DNA of 64,000 bases from Carnegiea gigantea (GCA_029747015.1 JAKOGI010000080.1:530501-594500); one strand, 5' to 3'. Positions 11,106 to 25,189 are shown, counted from the first letter of the stretch. Notes: a model not told the origin generated them from the letters alone. Numbers and translations are program-made.

Positions 11106-12635
11106 GCATATGATGATTGGGCTTTATGCAAGGAAGGTCTCCATTGAGAAGGAAATTTCAGCTACTTTTTGGACTCTTTTTGGAATGTGATTACCTCTGC
11201 CTTATATAAACTGATAAAAAATAACGAAGCTTCCGATTCATGAGTCATGACATTGCTGTTGATGGTCTGGAGTAGTGGCTCAACATTTATAGCATGTTTA
11301 ATTCATTTGCACAGATTAAATGAAATAAGGACTGGTAGGCTTGATTCTTTCGCCACTTTTACGTATACAAGCATCAAAAGAAATGTATAATGTATGGGGA
11401 AAAAAAAAAGTGTACTTAGCTTGAAAGAAATATGATGATAATTGATTTATTTTTTTAAAAAATTGTTTTCATTCATGTACTTTTATGGAATTTTTTTTAA
11501 CCTCAAGAGCCGCAGCAGCAGTAGAAATAATAATAACAAATGATATAATCTTATCAATGGTAATACCAGTACAATTGTTTTAGAATTATGTGGAAGCACA
11601 ATATGTCTAATTCTCTCAATTATGAAATCGACCGCCCATCGACCCTCATGTGTCCAAATTGACACTATAATGTATTATTAAAGACATTTCAAATGAGTAC
11701 AATGAACTTGACGACCAATCAAATTTTATTGAAAAGAAATTGTAAACTTCAGCCTCTAAACTTCTTTATATTTATTTTTGAGCCTATGTAAGCTCTATCC
11801 TAAATATCCACTATGAGGTCAAATTAAAAATATCCGATTAACAAATGGTAGATTTGCAACTTTGGAATTAGCCTTGTCATGTAATACCTTTCTTTTTTTT
11901 GGGGGGGGGGGGAATGAGTAAGTATATATATCACTCTACGTGGCCGTTCTCTCAAAAAATCTACCCAAGTAGCCATCAAGAATGATATGTGAGAGTTCGG
12001 GTGAAGGGGAAGTGGAAAAACTCATAGAAATACTTGGTTTCCACAAAAAAAATTGAGATTTTTCTCCTTATTATGTGCATGTCAGCATGTATAAAATTTT
12101 ACTGATATGAAAGCACCCACACACACACACACCACCCAAAAAAAAAAAAAAAAAAAAAAAAAGGCAAAGGGAGATCCAAGAGGGCCAGAGGCTACAAACC
12201 AGCTCTTGGACTAAAATAGAAAGATATTTGGTCCAACAGACAGGTATCAAGGCCACAGTCCGACCCGGCCCAAATACGTGGAGGCTAGGCTAAAGGAAGA
12301 CCGTGTAGCACGTGGCATTTTCCTACTTGTGAATCTTTTCATTCATTGGACACACATACAACTCAACTGAGCCTATCCAACCTGTATGGATAACTGACGC
12401 GCATAGACTTTTTCTGTCAAACGTGAACCCATCACCTCACCATCCCAACCGTCCAAATCGCCACGTCACCTCAATCTCGACTGTCCAATCAACCAAACAT
12501 GGGCCCCTACTCACCCCTTTCTCAAAGGCCCAAATCTCTCTCCTATTCCTAGTCCTCCTCCATTCACCACCCCATCCATAGAAAACCTCTCCCAGAACTC
12601 CAGGACGTTCCAGATCCTTCGACTGCACTCCATCT
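11106..12635. other. Intergenic DNA, 5' flank of the cold-shock gene
   Basis: No gene is recognised. Homopolymers occur at 11911-11922 (G) and about 12138-12163 (A, after a CA repeat at 12117-12132). The last 200 bases before 12636 are pyrimidine-rich and probably hold the 5' UTR of the cold-shock gene. Confidence 0.4.
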
Positions 12636-13238
12636 ATGGCGGAACCCGGGAAGCCATCTCGGTCACGAGGAACGGTCAAGTGGTTCAATGGCTGGCGAGG
12701 GTTCGGGTTCATCACGCCCGATGATGAAGGCTCCGAAGATCTCTTCGTCCACCAAACCTCCATCCGATCCGACGGGTTTCGGACCCTCCACGACGGTCAA
12801 CGGGTCGAGTTTGACGTTGAAGTTGGGGAGGATGGGCGTAATAGGGCTTCCGACGTCGTCTTGCTTCGAGGATCGGGTCGTTCCGGCAGTCGCGGCGGAA
12901 GATACGGCGGACGATACGGCGGCGGCGGCGGCGGGGTAGAGTGTTATAATTGCGGCCGGTTTGGGCATTTGGCTAGAGATTGCTATTACCAGGGTGATGG
13001 TGGTGGTGGGCGGAGGGGGCGGGGTTATGGTGGGCCACGTGGCGGGGGTCGTGCTGGTGGTTCGTACGGCCGCGGGCGCGGCGGTGGAAGGGGAGGTGGT
13101 TATTACGGCGGCGGAGGTGCTGGTGGTCGAAGAGGAAGAGAAGGTGGAGGTGGAGGAGGAGGCGGGGGAAAGGGGGAGTGCTTCAATTGTGGAGAGGAAG
13201 GGCATTTTGCGAGGGATTGTCCAAATGCTCAAAATTGA
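12636..13238 (+). CDS. Cold-shock domain, glycine-rich zinc-knuckle RNA-binding protein
   Basis: A single exon of 200 residues. Residues about 9-75 form a cold-shock domain with [19 protein letters not shown] (RNP1-like GFGFI) and DLFVHQTSI (RNP2-like). Two CCHC zinc knuckles follow, [14 protein letters not shown] and [14 protein letters not shown], separated by long RGG/GGGR runs, and the chain ends NAQN. This is the CSP/GRP2 group of plant RNA chaperones, which melt RNA secondary structure and act in cold acclimation and development; Arabidopsis CSP2/CSP4 share two knuckles. No intron is needed. The G-rich coding strand creates long artificial frames on the opposite strand, which I left out. 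The exact paralogue cannot be assigned. Confidence 0.95.
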   Translation: MAEPGKPSRSRGTVKWFNGWRGFGFITPDDEGSEDLFVHQTSIRSDGFRTLHDGQRVEFDVEVGEDGRNRASDVVLLRGSGRSGSRGGRYGGRYGGGGGGVECYNCGRFGHLARDCYYQGDGGGGRRGRGYGGPRGGGRAGGSYGRGRGGGRGGGYYGGGGAGGRRGREGGGGGGGGGKGECFNCGEEGHFARDCPNAQN

Positions 13239-14587
13239 ATTGATTGTTCATTTGGGGATTTGGATGTGGTGTTGTCTTGTTTAAATTGGGTCTGGGCAGA
13301 AGTTCTTCAGCTCATCATCGTGGTAAATATGCTGTTGTGTTTGTTCCATAGTCTGGGTTGATATTGATATTGAATTATTGATGTTTAAATTTTACATAGG
13401 ATTACTGAAGACAGTTTTTTTTTTCCCCATTTATATTTGATTATTGCTTGTAAGTTGTAACTCATTGTTTAACTGATTGATGATATTTGATATGGTATAT
13501 ATACTTTCTGGGCATCATACTCCAAATTCTATGTAAAACTAAGCCTCTTGACATTCTTCAATTTATCCTGCTGTTGTTTCTCATGAAATCTGAATCAGCT
13601 GTTGCTCTTGCATCGAATAGGTGAATTCATCTCTGCTGAAACTTTTGTTATTTGCATCTTATTAAGACACTGTAATCTTTACCTGTTTTCTTGATCGATT
13701 CGATCGTACATGGTATCTAGATATGTGGTTAGTTAAAGGAGATTGGCATGAACTTATCACTTATCTGCAACTTTTGGAAGGGGGAGTAATCTCTTTGATC
13801 GAAGTATGGAAGCTTGTTTTGTGTGGTTTCTGAATTCTGATATGAAAATACTGTTTATATGTAGTGGTAGTTGTCGTTCGTCCAAGCTGCATTTGCGTGG
13901 ATCCTTCATTCCACCCCATGTTGAGTCTCCTTTCTGAGAAACATGGAAAAATGAATGCATGGTGGTGGTTTGTTTATAATCACAGATTTTATGTCAGATA
14001 AGCTATCATCCTAGCAGTTATGTCATTGCGAGATTGAGATTACTAAGCATGGAAGGGCTCCCGTAGCTATGAATGCCATCTAGATTGGTAATTATGTGAG
14101 AAGTTGCTAATTCCTTAGACAATTGATTTGTGTTGCTGATATCTGTGTTCAAGCTTCTGGTTGGTGTAAACCTAGACAAAGGGTGAACTTTTGGACAGTG
14201 AACAAAGCCTTGGGAATGTGTCAGCGTTGGGGGTTATGATCTTACCTTGCCTGAGTACACATGTATTCAAATGAAAGATTAGGCTTGACCTTCATGGATG
14301 TTGTAGAATCTCTAGAACTTATGAAGCTCCAAGTATAGACGGACAAGTTGATGGATTGAGTAGTGTGCGTACTCTCTTAGGGTCTGTTCGTTTCAACGTG
14401 AAGTTTCATCTTACAGTTCATTCCAACTCCTTCCATTTTTCTAACAATTGGGTAACTTTTTGGGAGGTTTTGTTCGTGTCTCGTCCTAATAACTCTATTT
14501 TACGTGGAAGGAGGTGCGTGCACTAAGTTGCTCACGAGTAACAGGTGGACCATCAATCATACAAATATACAATTGCACTTATGTATC
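13239..14587. other. 3' flank of the cold-shock gene and intergenic DNA
   Basis: The first few hundred bases are probably 3' UTR. A Tourist-like terminus (TTAGGGTCTGTTCGTTTC) begins near 14378, but I could not find its partner end. No coding region is seen. Confidence 0.4.
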
Positions 14588-14780
14588 GTTTGTTTGGATG
14601 TAATGTAATGGCAATGTAATGCAATTAACTTTGTAATGTAATCATGATTATTTAATTTGTGGTAATCATAATTACAAAGTAGTTATTTTGTTACAATATT
14701 TTCTCACAACCAAATGAGGTAATGAAAATACTATTACAAACTTGATTGCATTATAAAATTAATTATATCTAAGCAAATAT
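14588..14780. mobile_element. Candidate foldback MITE
   Basis: The left end GTTTGTTTGGATGTAATG matches the reverse complement of the right end (ATTTGCTTAGATATAATT) at most positions. The core is full of TGTAATG/CATTACA units that can fold back. No clear target duplication is visible, so the element call is tentative. Confidence 0.38.
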
Positions 14781-15109
14781 TACATTAAAGTCGTGTGGAA
14801 AACTGAAATCCTGATTTTGATACCCCTAACGCCCCCCAAAAAAAAACAAAAATCCCCCCAGTACTCCTGGTTCTACACATTAGCTAGTTCTTGGGCAGCC
14901 ATGTGTTAACTTTTGACTTCAGATTTTTTTTTTTTTTGAAAAAAATTATTCTCCTGATTGTGCATATGCAAATTATGGAAAACGTAGTTTATGTTTTTTC
15001 TTTTTGGGTGCTACATAATTTGTTTCAATGAACAATGGCCTAAGCCCTAATATGTCAACCGTCTGTACAGAGTTCTAATTATGAGCCCTAAAAAGTTCCT
15101 AACATGTTA

Positions 15110-15708
15110 GAGCATTCCCAGCCGTGAGCCAATTTTTTGGCTCACGGGTGGGGGCCTATCATTGCCACATCAACCTTTTCTCCAACTTTTTATCTCACAA
15201 TCCTCACTCTCTCCAATGTAAGGCTCACCATTTTAGCTCATCAAATAAAATAATACCAATGAGCCCCACACCTAACCATACTTAATTGTTTTATTGTTTT
15301 TGTTTTGATTAGTTGTTTGGGTTTATTAATTTCGGAAAAAATAATGTGCACATAATAATTTGGTAATACAACTAATACAACAATTTTGTTAAAAAATTAC
15401 AATTTCTTTTCAAAAACCCAATAAATAAATAAATAAATAAAAATTTTAGACAAACCAAAATCAACAAACTAATAAAAATAAAAAAATAAAAAATAAACAC
15501 AAGAAAAACAAACAAAAACAAAAACAAAAAACGGAACACAAAAACCAAAAAAAAACCAAAAAAAAGGAAAACTGGGCCGAGGGCCGCTCGTCCAAACGAG
15601 CCGTCTTCACGGGCCTGTCTCGCGGGCCATCTGCTGCAGGCCCTCGCGCCTCCGACCGGCCCGCCATGTCACCAAACTTGGCCCGCGCGCTTAGCACTGG
15701 GCTTGCTC
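15110..15708. mobile_element. Harbinger/Tourist-like MITE, copy 1
   Basis: Flanked by direct TTA on both sides (15107-15109 and 15709-15711). The left end GAGCATTCCCAGCCGTGAGC pairs with the reverse-complemented right end GAGCAAGCCCAGTGCTAAGC. The 599 bp body is noncoding, with an A-rich tract (about 15420-15570) and a GC-rich segment (15575-15705). A related element with the same terminal GAGCATTC and TTA duplication is at 32312-32690. PIF/Harbinger insertion into TWA is established; the family assignment rests on ends and TSD only. Confidence 0.68.
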
Positions 15709-15711
15709 TTA

Positions 15712-16225
15712 GTCTGATCTGAATGTTAATAGATCGTATGGACGAGGAGGATTTAGATTATTAGAATGAAGGGTATAGAACATAGTTGGGCTCAACAAAG
15801 TAATTTAACAAGTCAATCATCCAAAGCAGACTAATATACTTTCAAAATGAGTCCTACCACTAGTGCCTACAGTAATTGGCCATCATTCGACTTGAACAAT
15901 GACTAGTAGACGATCAGTCTTTTTTTCTTTCTTTAAAAAAAAAAAAGACCTGATCAGCGAACCCTTAAAAGCGTAGTTGAAATTAAAAATTTCCCCTGAG
16001 GATTGGAATGCTAAAGTTGGAGACTTTCATGGTTATAATACTTGCGTGGATTTCGTAAGAAACAAACAACCAATGCTGATGCGAACGTGAAATGTCTTAA
16101 AATGGTAATGTATATCATATACTTAGAAGTGTGTACTCTCATATGTCACATATATATATTTTCAACAGGTATTTATCATATAGATAATTTTTAATATGTG
16201 ACGCTGATTGGGCTTATAGGACTAT
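15712..16225. other. Intergenic DNA, nothing recognised
   Basis: AT-rich spacer between two MITEs. No open frame or repeat boundary is supported. Confidence 0.4.
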
Positions 16226-16492
16226 GGGCATATTCTTTTCGTTGATAAATTGAGATTGGTAAAAGGGTGAAGTTGATTGAGGTAGGTTGAAGTGGATTGA
16301 AGTCGATATTTTTTATTGAAGTGGGTTAAAGTGGGTATATTTTTTGAAGTTGGTTAAAATAGTGAGAATAAAATTTTAAAAGAGGTGGATTGAAGTTAGT
16401 ATTCTTTATTGAAGTGGGTCGAAGCTAATTGAAGTGGGTTGACACTGATTGAAGTTGGTAAATTGAAAAAGACCAACGAAAAGAACATGCCC
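16226..16492. mobile_element. GAAGTG-rich MITE, copy 2
   Basis: The left end GGGCATATTCTTTTCGTTG and the right end (reverse complement GGGCATGTTCTTTTCGTTG) are inverted repeats with one mismatch over 19 bases, flanked directly by TAT at 16223-16225 and 16493-16495. The 267 bp core repeats GAAGTGGGTTGAAGT-like units. It belongs to the same family as 1573-1886. No transposase is encoded, so it is non-autonomous. Confidence 0.7.
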
Positions 16493-16495
16493 TAT

Positions 16496-16858
16496 GCACT
16501 CCTAGGAATATGATATAGGTTTTGCATCAGAATGGTATATTTGTATATTGCTCATAGATCCCTTGCCTTTTCCAGAATGGAGAACTTATACGCTAGGCAA
16601 TTCAAAAGGAATCACCCAAAACTCTGTGCAAAGTTGGGAATCAGCAGGAAAAAAATTAGTCTCTTGTTTATTTAATTTATTAGTAGAAATTTGTTAATCC
16701 TCTCCTTTGTCTCACGTATTCCTCTACTCATTTGCTTTATATGCATCCCTACTTTCCGTCCTAATCCTCCTCCCCCAAATCCTCCCCTTTTTTACAGCTA
16801 AATTATTACTGAACTCATTCATAGAAGGAGACTGGAAAGAGAGAGACAAAAGAAGACC
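16496..16858. promoter_or_regulatory. 5' flank of the thaumatin-like gene
   Basis: A pyrimidine-rich stretch (about 16700-16800) precedes a purine-rich leader that ends at the ATG at 16859. No defined box can be asserted. The promoter role is inferred from position. Confidence 0.3.
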
Positions 16859-18590
16859 ATGGATGTGATAAAACCAAGTTTGCTGTTATTATATTTTTTC
16901 TTTGTATTGACCATTCTACTTCAAGGTAATTTGCCCCCCACATTTCATTTGAGTTAGCTTTGTGTATGATTATGGGGTATTTTTATGGATGTGCTCATTA
17001 CAAATTACTACGGTAAGCATTTTAAAGTAAAATAGTCCAATTATTTTTTACATCAGAAACTGACGTTATATGAAGTTACTTTTTTAAAAAAACAATTATT
17101 TGGACATTGAAGTGCGACCTCTTCATAAGGGTGATTGGTGAAGGTCCAAGTATGTGAGAAATCTAATACTTGTATTCAACATCTTGATTTTCATATTTTA
17201 AAAACATCCACGTACTAAACTCAAAATTTGAGAAATTTCGTTTCTAATCTCTTTTGTTATCATGCTTGAATTTCCTCAGTCAAAAGCAATAATTGTTAGG
17301 TTAGAGGCACACATTTGCCTATAATTGAGGAATATAACCATTCGATCTCAAAGCGAACAAATCAGAATAAAATATGTCTCTTTTAGCATGGTAATTGGAT
17401 CCATCTAAAACTAGTATTGAGCTATTAAGGGGAACATACAATCAACCCACATGTTATTGCAAGTAAGACATATGCCTCTCAAATTCCAAACCCGATTTTA
17501 TGGAAAAGATTGATAAAATAATATCACATTAGCCCACATCCAACTTTTTTGACTTTTATTATATAGCACGTTTATTGTCTCTTAATAATATATTATATTT
17601 ATATATGAGACGGTCTAGTGTAAGAATTTTCATTAAAAAAAAAAAAAAGAAAGTGACCATTGCGTAATATATTTGTGTTTATGTACAAAAGTAATTAAAA
17701 TACATCCACAAATTGCATAGTCAATTTAACCACTGGTCAAAATTCATGTTTGTGTCCTTCAAAAATAAAAATAAAAAATAAAAACTTGTGGATTTTGGGC
17801 AGGCCCAAAGTTATCAGAATCAGCAAGGATCTTCACAATAATAAACGACTGCAAGGAGACAATCTGGCCAGCAATAACCCCCGGCGAGAGCTTCGGCGGC
17901 GGGGGCTTCGCGCTAAAGCCGGGCCAATCCATCATCCTCACAGCTCCGGTCGGGTGGAGTGGCCGGATCTGGGGCCGAACCGGGTGCAACTTCGACCGAA
18001 ATGGAAACGGCACGTGCCTGACCGGCGCGTGCGGCACCACGCTTCAATGCACTGCCTCCGGCTTGCCGCCGGCGACACTGGCGGAGTTCACACTCGCCGC
18101 CCTGGACTTCTACGACGTCAGCCTCGTTGACGGGTTCAACCTCCCCCTAGCCGTCAAACCCCTCCACGGCGCCGGAAACTGTACGGTCGCCGGATGCGAT
18201 TACGACTTGAGAAAGACCTGCCCGAGGGAGCTCGCCGTCAAGGCCGGCCGCAAGACGGTGGGTTGCCGGAGCGCTTGCGATGTGTTCGACACCGATGAGT
18301 ATTGTTGCAGAGGGGTGTACGGGAATCCCGTGGTCTGTCGTCCAACGTATTACTCCAAGAAATTCAAAGCGGCATGCCCTACGGCGTATAGCTACGCCTA
18401 CGATGATCCCACCAGTATTTTTACGTGTTCAGGGACTGATTACGTCATCACGTTTTGTTCGTCGCGGTCTCAGCCCGTGTGCACGTACCATCACAATAGG
18501 CTCATCTGCAGCGGATCGGATTCGTTGGTGAAGGGAAGATCATGGTGGGCTTTTGGCCTTGCTATTGTGTTCATGCTATCACTAGGGTGA
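16859..18590 (+). CDS. Thaumatin-like protein (PR-5 family) with hydrophobic C-tail, 2 exons
   Basis: Exon 1 is 16859-16925 and exon 2 is 17803-18590, joined in frame to 284 residues. Residues 1-22 form a signal peptide (MDVIKPSLLLLYFFFVLTIL). The mature part starts ARIFTIINDCKETIWPAI and carries the 16 conserved cysteines of large thaumatin-like proteins, the GRTGCNF and TGACG signature region, AEFTL and DFYDVSLVDGFN. The acidic-cleft residues (R, E, D, D of the REDDD pattern) are present. The usual TGDC aspartate is alanine here. After the last canonical cysteine (ITFC) there is an unusual tail with two more cysteines, ending in a hydrophobic stretch WWAFGLAIVFMLSLG. This suggests a GPI-anchor signal or membrane tether. 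Role: secreted defence or wall protein; some family members are antifungal or bind glucan. Confidence 0.92.
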
Positions 18591-19276
18591 CACAATATGT
18601 GGTTTTTCTTGTAAATACAATTATTGTAATTTTTTTTTCTTTTTTGAGATTATGGTTCATGCAAGGGAAGGCCATTCCTTGTACATTTACTTCGAGTCGG
18701 GGATATCAATCAATAAATTTTAGGGGACTTTAAATATATATATTTTTAACTAGTAATTTCTTTGATAGATGATGTGTTTCAAATTTAGATAGATGACATA
18801 TTTCAAATTGAGCTCTAATTGTTTTTTTTTAAATCCAAAAAAATAGCTCTAATTGTTAGTATATGGAAAATTTCTTTTACTAGTGATTCAAGGATCTTAC
18901 TTTGTGAGAACATTAAGATATATCACTTTTTTTTTGGAGGATAAATATAACCTATTAGATTAAACATAAAATATAAGTAAAATGTCCTCGTTGTATTTGA
19001 ACTTGATTTGAAAATTTCTATAAAAAATTGATTGCCTTCAAATTAAAGTTAGCCTAAGAGTCCTTGTCAATGTTAGCTTTGTTTCAAAAGATGAATTATT
19101 ACTTGGCATGATCCTTCAAAAATTTCCCCAAGTAAACGGATGACCCAATACTAACAAAAATTAAAATCTTATTAATCTCAATATGACTATTTATATATAC
19201 CTAACATGACCGTAGTTTTGTTTGAAGGCAGGACCAAAGAGTCGGAGGATTTTTTTTTTCTAAATTACACACACAA

Positions 19277-19280
<4 letters not shown>
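18591..19280. other. 3' flank of the thaumatin-like gene
   Basis: AT-rich noncoding DNA, probably starting with the 3' UTR, running into a TA microsatellite. No gene is seen. Confidence 0.4.
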
Positions 19281-19363
<83 letters not shown>

Positions 19364-19384
19364 TAATATATATATATATATATA
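19281..19384. repeat. (TA)n microsatellite, left half
   Basis: About 50 TA units with two small AATAT interruptions, preceded by ACACAC. It ends where the 2.9 kb TG...CA element begins and appears to continue after that element at 22271. Confidence 0.9.
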
Positions 19385-21573
19385 TGCAACATCCTGAAAC
19401 TCTAATTTCATTTTTTATTTACCGTCGTATTTCCTTTTTGGAAATACTAGGCTTGATATCGAAATAGCAATTAATACAATAAACTTAATAATACTTCAAT
19501 CTCCAAATTATTCAAATACTAGTAACATCTACTAAATCAAAACCAATATTCATAGTGAACTTGTCTTAACAACTAAACTTCCATCTTCTTTGACTTATGC
19601 GTTCGGGTCTCGCTCTACTTTCAGTTCTCCAGTCTCATGCACGACTAAATCACCTGAAAATAAAATATTTTATAAAAGTGAGATAAACTCAGTAAACAAT
19701 CACCCTTAATAGTCAACTACGCATACAAATTCATTTTGAAAATATTTTAATGGGGTAGGGAAAACAAGACTCCCTAGACACATTTCTCATTAATATAGCC
19801 TTCCATAGTTACCAGCTCGCAGAGATGTAAATTCATAATTTATGATCCAAATACAACAGTCAGATTTCAGGTGAGCGGCCCCACTGGGTCTCATGGCCTG
19901 TATTTCATTTCAACACAGCCGCTTAACTCGTTCCTGATCTACCGCTACTCAAGCGGTTATCGCTCAACCCTTTTCTGACCTACCACCAACAGGGTTGGTT
20001 ACCACTAACCTGGCACACGTTTCAGCAGAGCACGTAGCCGCTCACATGTATGCACTAGTTTTTCAGAGAAGGCTAATGGTCTTCAATCAACACAATCAGA
20101 TTAAATCTCATCCAACTCAGCCTTTACAGTTATTGATTTCATTTCTCCCTATTAGAAATCGATTTAGCATAAATGAGTTCATCAATCTCAGCCACTTCCC
20201 CCCAGTGACAACACCACATCAGTAAAGTAGAAATTTCCAACAAAATATAACAAGGTCTCAATTTCATAGCATATCATATCATACAGATTCTACTACGCAG
20301 TTACATTCAGTTAACTCGTGCTATCGTTCCTTTAAATCAGTAACCAGGACAGTTCTTATCATGTTTAATGCACACATAGTTGCAAACAACGTGGGGAAGA
20401 ATTAGAACATTATTGTTACCTGGATACCGTACAAGTTACGGGCTCAGTTACTATTCCAAACTTACTGCTCTGCACCTGAGCCAACACATAGCCCACACTC
20501 AAATAAATTACCCCCTGGTCTTTTTTTCACTTCCAATAATTTTATAAAATTGTACCCATGCTTTTAGGACCCCCAATTCAAGCTCAAACTATGGTCTAGA
20601 TTCGGTCAGAACCTAGCCCCCCTCCAGAGGCCATAACTTCTGATCCCGATATCTAATTTAAATTTTCTACCCCAATTCAGAAAATTTGAGCCGTCCTTTA
20701 CCCCCTGTCATGTTCAGGGTTTCACCCCATTCCATCCCAAACTATGTCATTTTCTCACTTATTTTTGTGGTATTACTGACTGTCTTGGTCTGGATAGTCC
20801 ATGGTAACTGGTTATAACTTGGGCCACGCTACCCCAATCGGCCCGATTCTAAAACGATGTTATGCGACACATCCCGAGACATCCACCCTAAAAATTTGAT
20901 GATTTTTGGCTCACTGACCCACACCGGGTGAATTTTCAAAGCAGCCGTAGCTGTAGCCCACTTTCTAGCCCAACAAACCCAGCCCAGATTTTCTAACCCG
21001 ACTTTCTAGCCCAGTAATTTTCACACCTGACATCTAAAACTCGAATTCTTGCCTATTCCAGAAAGAAGAGCTTGTCCTGTGCAACTTTCATATTTTGTGT
21101 TTTTTGCTAATTCTCTCAGTATCTAGGCCGAAAACCCTAAAACATGCAAACTGTTCTTGACTGTTCCAGTCCAAACAGTTTTTCATAAACAAATCATAAC
21201 TCTTTCGATACACATCCAAATCCATCATCAATGGAAATAATTTGTTTAAAAATTATGTGTATTTTCTGTTCTCAACAGTGGCATGTTCCCATCAAACCTC
21301 AATCCAAACCCAACCTTTTCCCCCAATAATCACGTCTTAAGTCTCGGAATAACCCTCATAACAATCTAATGACCCTTCCCCCCTAATCCAAATCGTCTAA
21401 GTCAAGAAAATCTACAATTTGATACCAAAAATACAAGAAAAATGTTGCACGCTTACCTTGATGTAAATTCGGTAGAGAAGTAATTTGAGGGTCGAACCCT
21501 TCGTACTTCAAATTTGAAAACAACATAAGAAGAATGGAGTTTAATGCTTTCCGCTTGAAATTTGCATAAACCA

Positions 21574-21629
<56 letters not shown>

Positions 21630-22270
21630 AAGAAGTACAAAGAGTTTGGGATACTCATGCATGGGGTGCATGGGATGCACCCACTTACCACCAAGGGGGG
21701 GGACAGTGCGGGTGGTCGGCGGTGCTTTGGTGGTGGTAGCGCAGTTGCTTGGGGGGGGGAGGGGAAGAGAGAGAGAGAAAAGCGAGGGAGTGAGAGAATC
21801 AGAGGAAGAGAGAGAGAGAGAGTGAGAAGGGGTGAGGGGGCGAATACTAGGGCACGACTTGGGGTTTCTAGGGGGCAGTCGTTTTGAGGGGAGGAAAAGA
21901 GAAAGAAAAAAAAAAGGAAAAGAAAAGGAAAGAGAAGAGGAGAAAGGAAAGGAAAGAAAATAAAAGGAAAAGGGAAGAAAAATAAACATAATTTTAGGGT
22001 TTGATTTGGGAGGGAAAAATTCAAATTCAAAATAAAAAAATAGATAGGGGAAAATAAATAAAAAGTGATAAATTACTGAGTTATGAAGCATAACCCGCTA
22101 GTGTTTAAATCGAGGAAAAACGAAATATTCCGGATGAATAAATAAATAAATAAATATTTTAAAAAAATTTAAAAGACACAACTTGTGGCGAAAAAGGTTT
22201 AGAATGACTTGGATTACGAGAATTGGTCCATGTTACAAGATTTTCCAATTTGATTTTCCGGGGTATTACA
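19385..22270 (-). mobile_element. 2.9 kb TG...CA element, probable solo LTR, inserted in a TA repeat
   Basis: The left end is TGCAACATCCTGAAAC and the right end, reverse-complemented, is TGTAATACCCCGGAAAA, so both termini start TG and form short imperfect inverted repeats. TGTAATACCCC is a common start of plant Ty3/gypsy LTRs. TA microsatellite lies on both sides (19281-19384 and 22271-22294), and ATATA directly flanks each end, compatible with a 5 bp duplication. No gag or pol frame is found in 2886 bases. Inside are an internal (TA)n at 21576-21623 and a purine-rich tract at about 21760-21990. A solo LTR in minus orientation fits best; a non-autonomous element is possible. Confidence 0.55.
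21576..21623. repeat. (TA)n microsatellite inside the 2.9 kb element
   Basis: About 23 uninterrupted TA units within the probable solo LTR. Confidence 0.9.
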
Positions 22271-22502
<232 letters not shown>

Positions 22503-22884
22503 ACAGAAGAAGGACAATTGTTATACTGCACTATCAAGAGTACAATGCATTGTGTTGTCTAAGCTACAAATATACTTTATTGGAGATAATTAATCTGCAA
22601 TTTTGCCAGAAAACTTAAAAAAAAAAAAAAAAAAGATACCATAGATTCAAAAGTATGAGATTCATTGATTGGGTGAATTCCAAAATCAAAAACAATGAGC
22701 TTTATCTTTAAAAAAGTGTAAATTTTTGAGTGAGTGATCCATGACAGTAATTCTAAGGTATATACCTATGTATCATGCTCAGGTACATACCTATATAAGA
22801 GGTATCGTATAAATGGTCTACGATCCTATTTTATTTTCCTTTACCCAACAAGCATTTTCGTAATTCTCCCAACCCAATTGACTA

Positions 22885-23055
22885 GAAAAAGATACATTAT
22901 AGGGGACAAAAAGTATATTATAGAAAAAGAAAAGATACACTACAGATAAGAAAAGATACATTGTAAAAAACAACAGATACACTGTAGGAAGCAAAAGGTA
23001 TACTGTAAAACAGAAAAGATCAACTAATGTGGAAAACAGAAAGATACACTTCAAC
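22885..23055. repeat. Minisatellite of AAAAGATACAYTRTA units
   Basis: About seven imperfect units of roughly 20-27 bases share AAAAGATACA(T/C)T(A/G)TA followed by a purine-rich spacer (near 22888, 22909, 22932, 22953, 22975, 22995 and 23040). The array gives a hydrophobic repeated frame on the minus strand (VYLLF-like repeats) that I regard as an artefact. Confidence 0.6.
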
Positions 23056-23436
23056 ATATTGGGAGCACATCTACTATACGACTACAAGGTGTGTATTATA
23101 TTAGATACATGTATTTGTGTCTAATAATTTTCTGGCCCATGGGTATACAATACACTGTATTTCCAGGAGTATTATCTAATTCTCAGAACAAGGGGGAATC
23201 AGAACTCAGAAAGAGAGAGTCTAACTTGCTGAGCATGTCACTCTGTCAGAAACCTAATACGCACCGTTTCATGAGATGAAAGGGCGCATGCTGAGTGGAG
23301 CTTAATTTGGGCGCATGCCTTAACTTTTTTGCCAAAAAAAAAACAAAAGGTTCGAAGTAGACTTCCTAGATCCCCACCAAAACTCCACACGAGGCATACG
23401 ATTTTCGATCAGCGAGGAAAACCATAGCAAAGAAAA
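23056..23436. promoter_or_regulatory. 5' flank of UFM1
   Basis: Noncoding DNA before the UFM1 start. A TATA-like or other core element is not clear. The 5' UTR probably occupies the last 80-100 bases. Confidence 0.3.

Positions 23437-25189
<1,753 letters not shown>

Noticed and set aside
12663..13284. Long frames on both strands over the cold-shock gene
   Set aside because: They are side products of the GGN-rich coding sequence. The plus frame at 12636 has clear cold-shock and CCHC motifs and the others have none.
14378..14420. TTAGGGTCTGTTCGTTTC, a Tourist-like end
   Set aside because: No matching inverted end within reach, so no element can be delimited.
15461..15697. 78-residue minus frame
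   Set aside because: Lies inside the Harbinger-like MITE and is mostly Phe/Cys from an A-rich tract.
17750..18130. 126-residue frame overlapping the thaumatin-like gene
   Set aside because: Out of frame with the cysteine-patterned PR-5 sequence and compositionally odd; a GC-rich shadow.
19201..19397. Tyr-Ile repeat frames on both strands
   Set aside because: Translation of a (TA)n microsatellite.
21453..22091. 212-residue minus frame
   Set aside because: Low-complexity Phe/Ser/Pro/Leu translation of a purine-rich tract and TA repeat inside the probable solo LTR.
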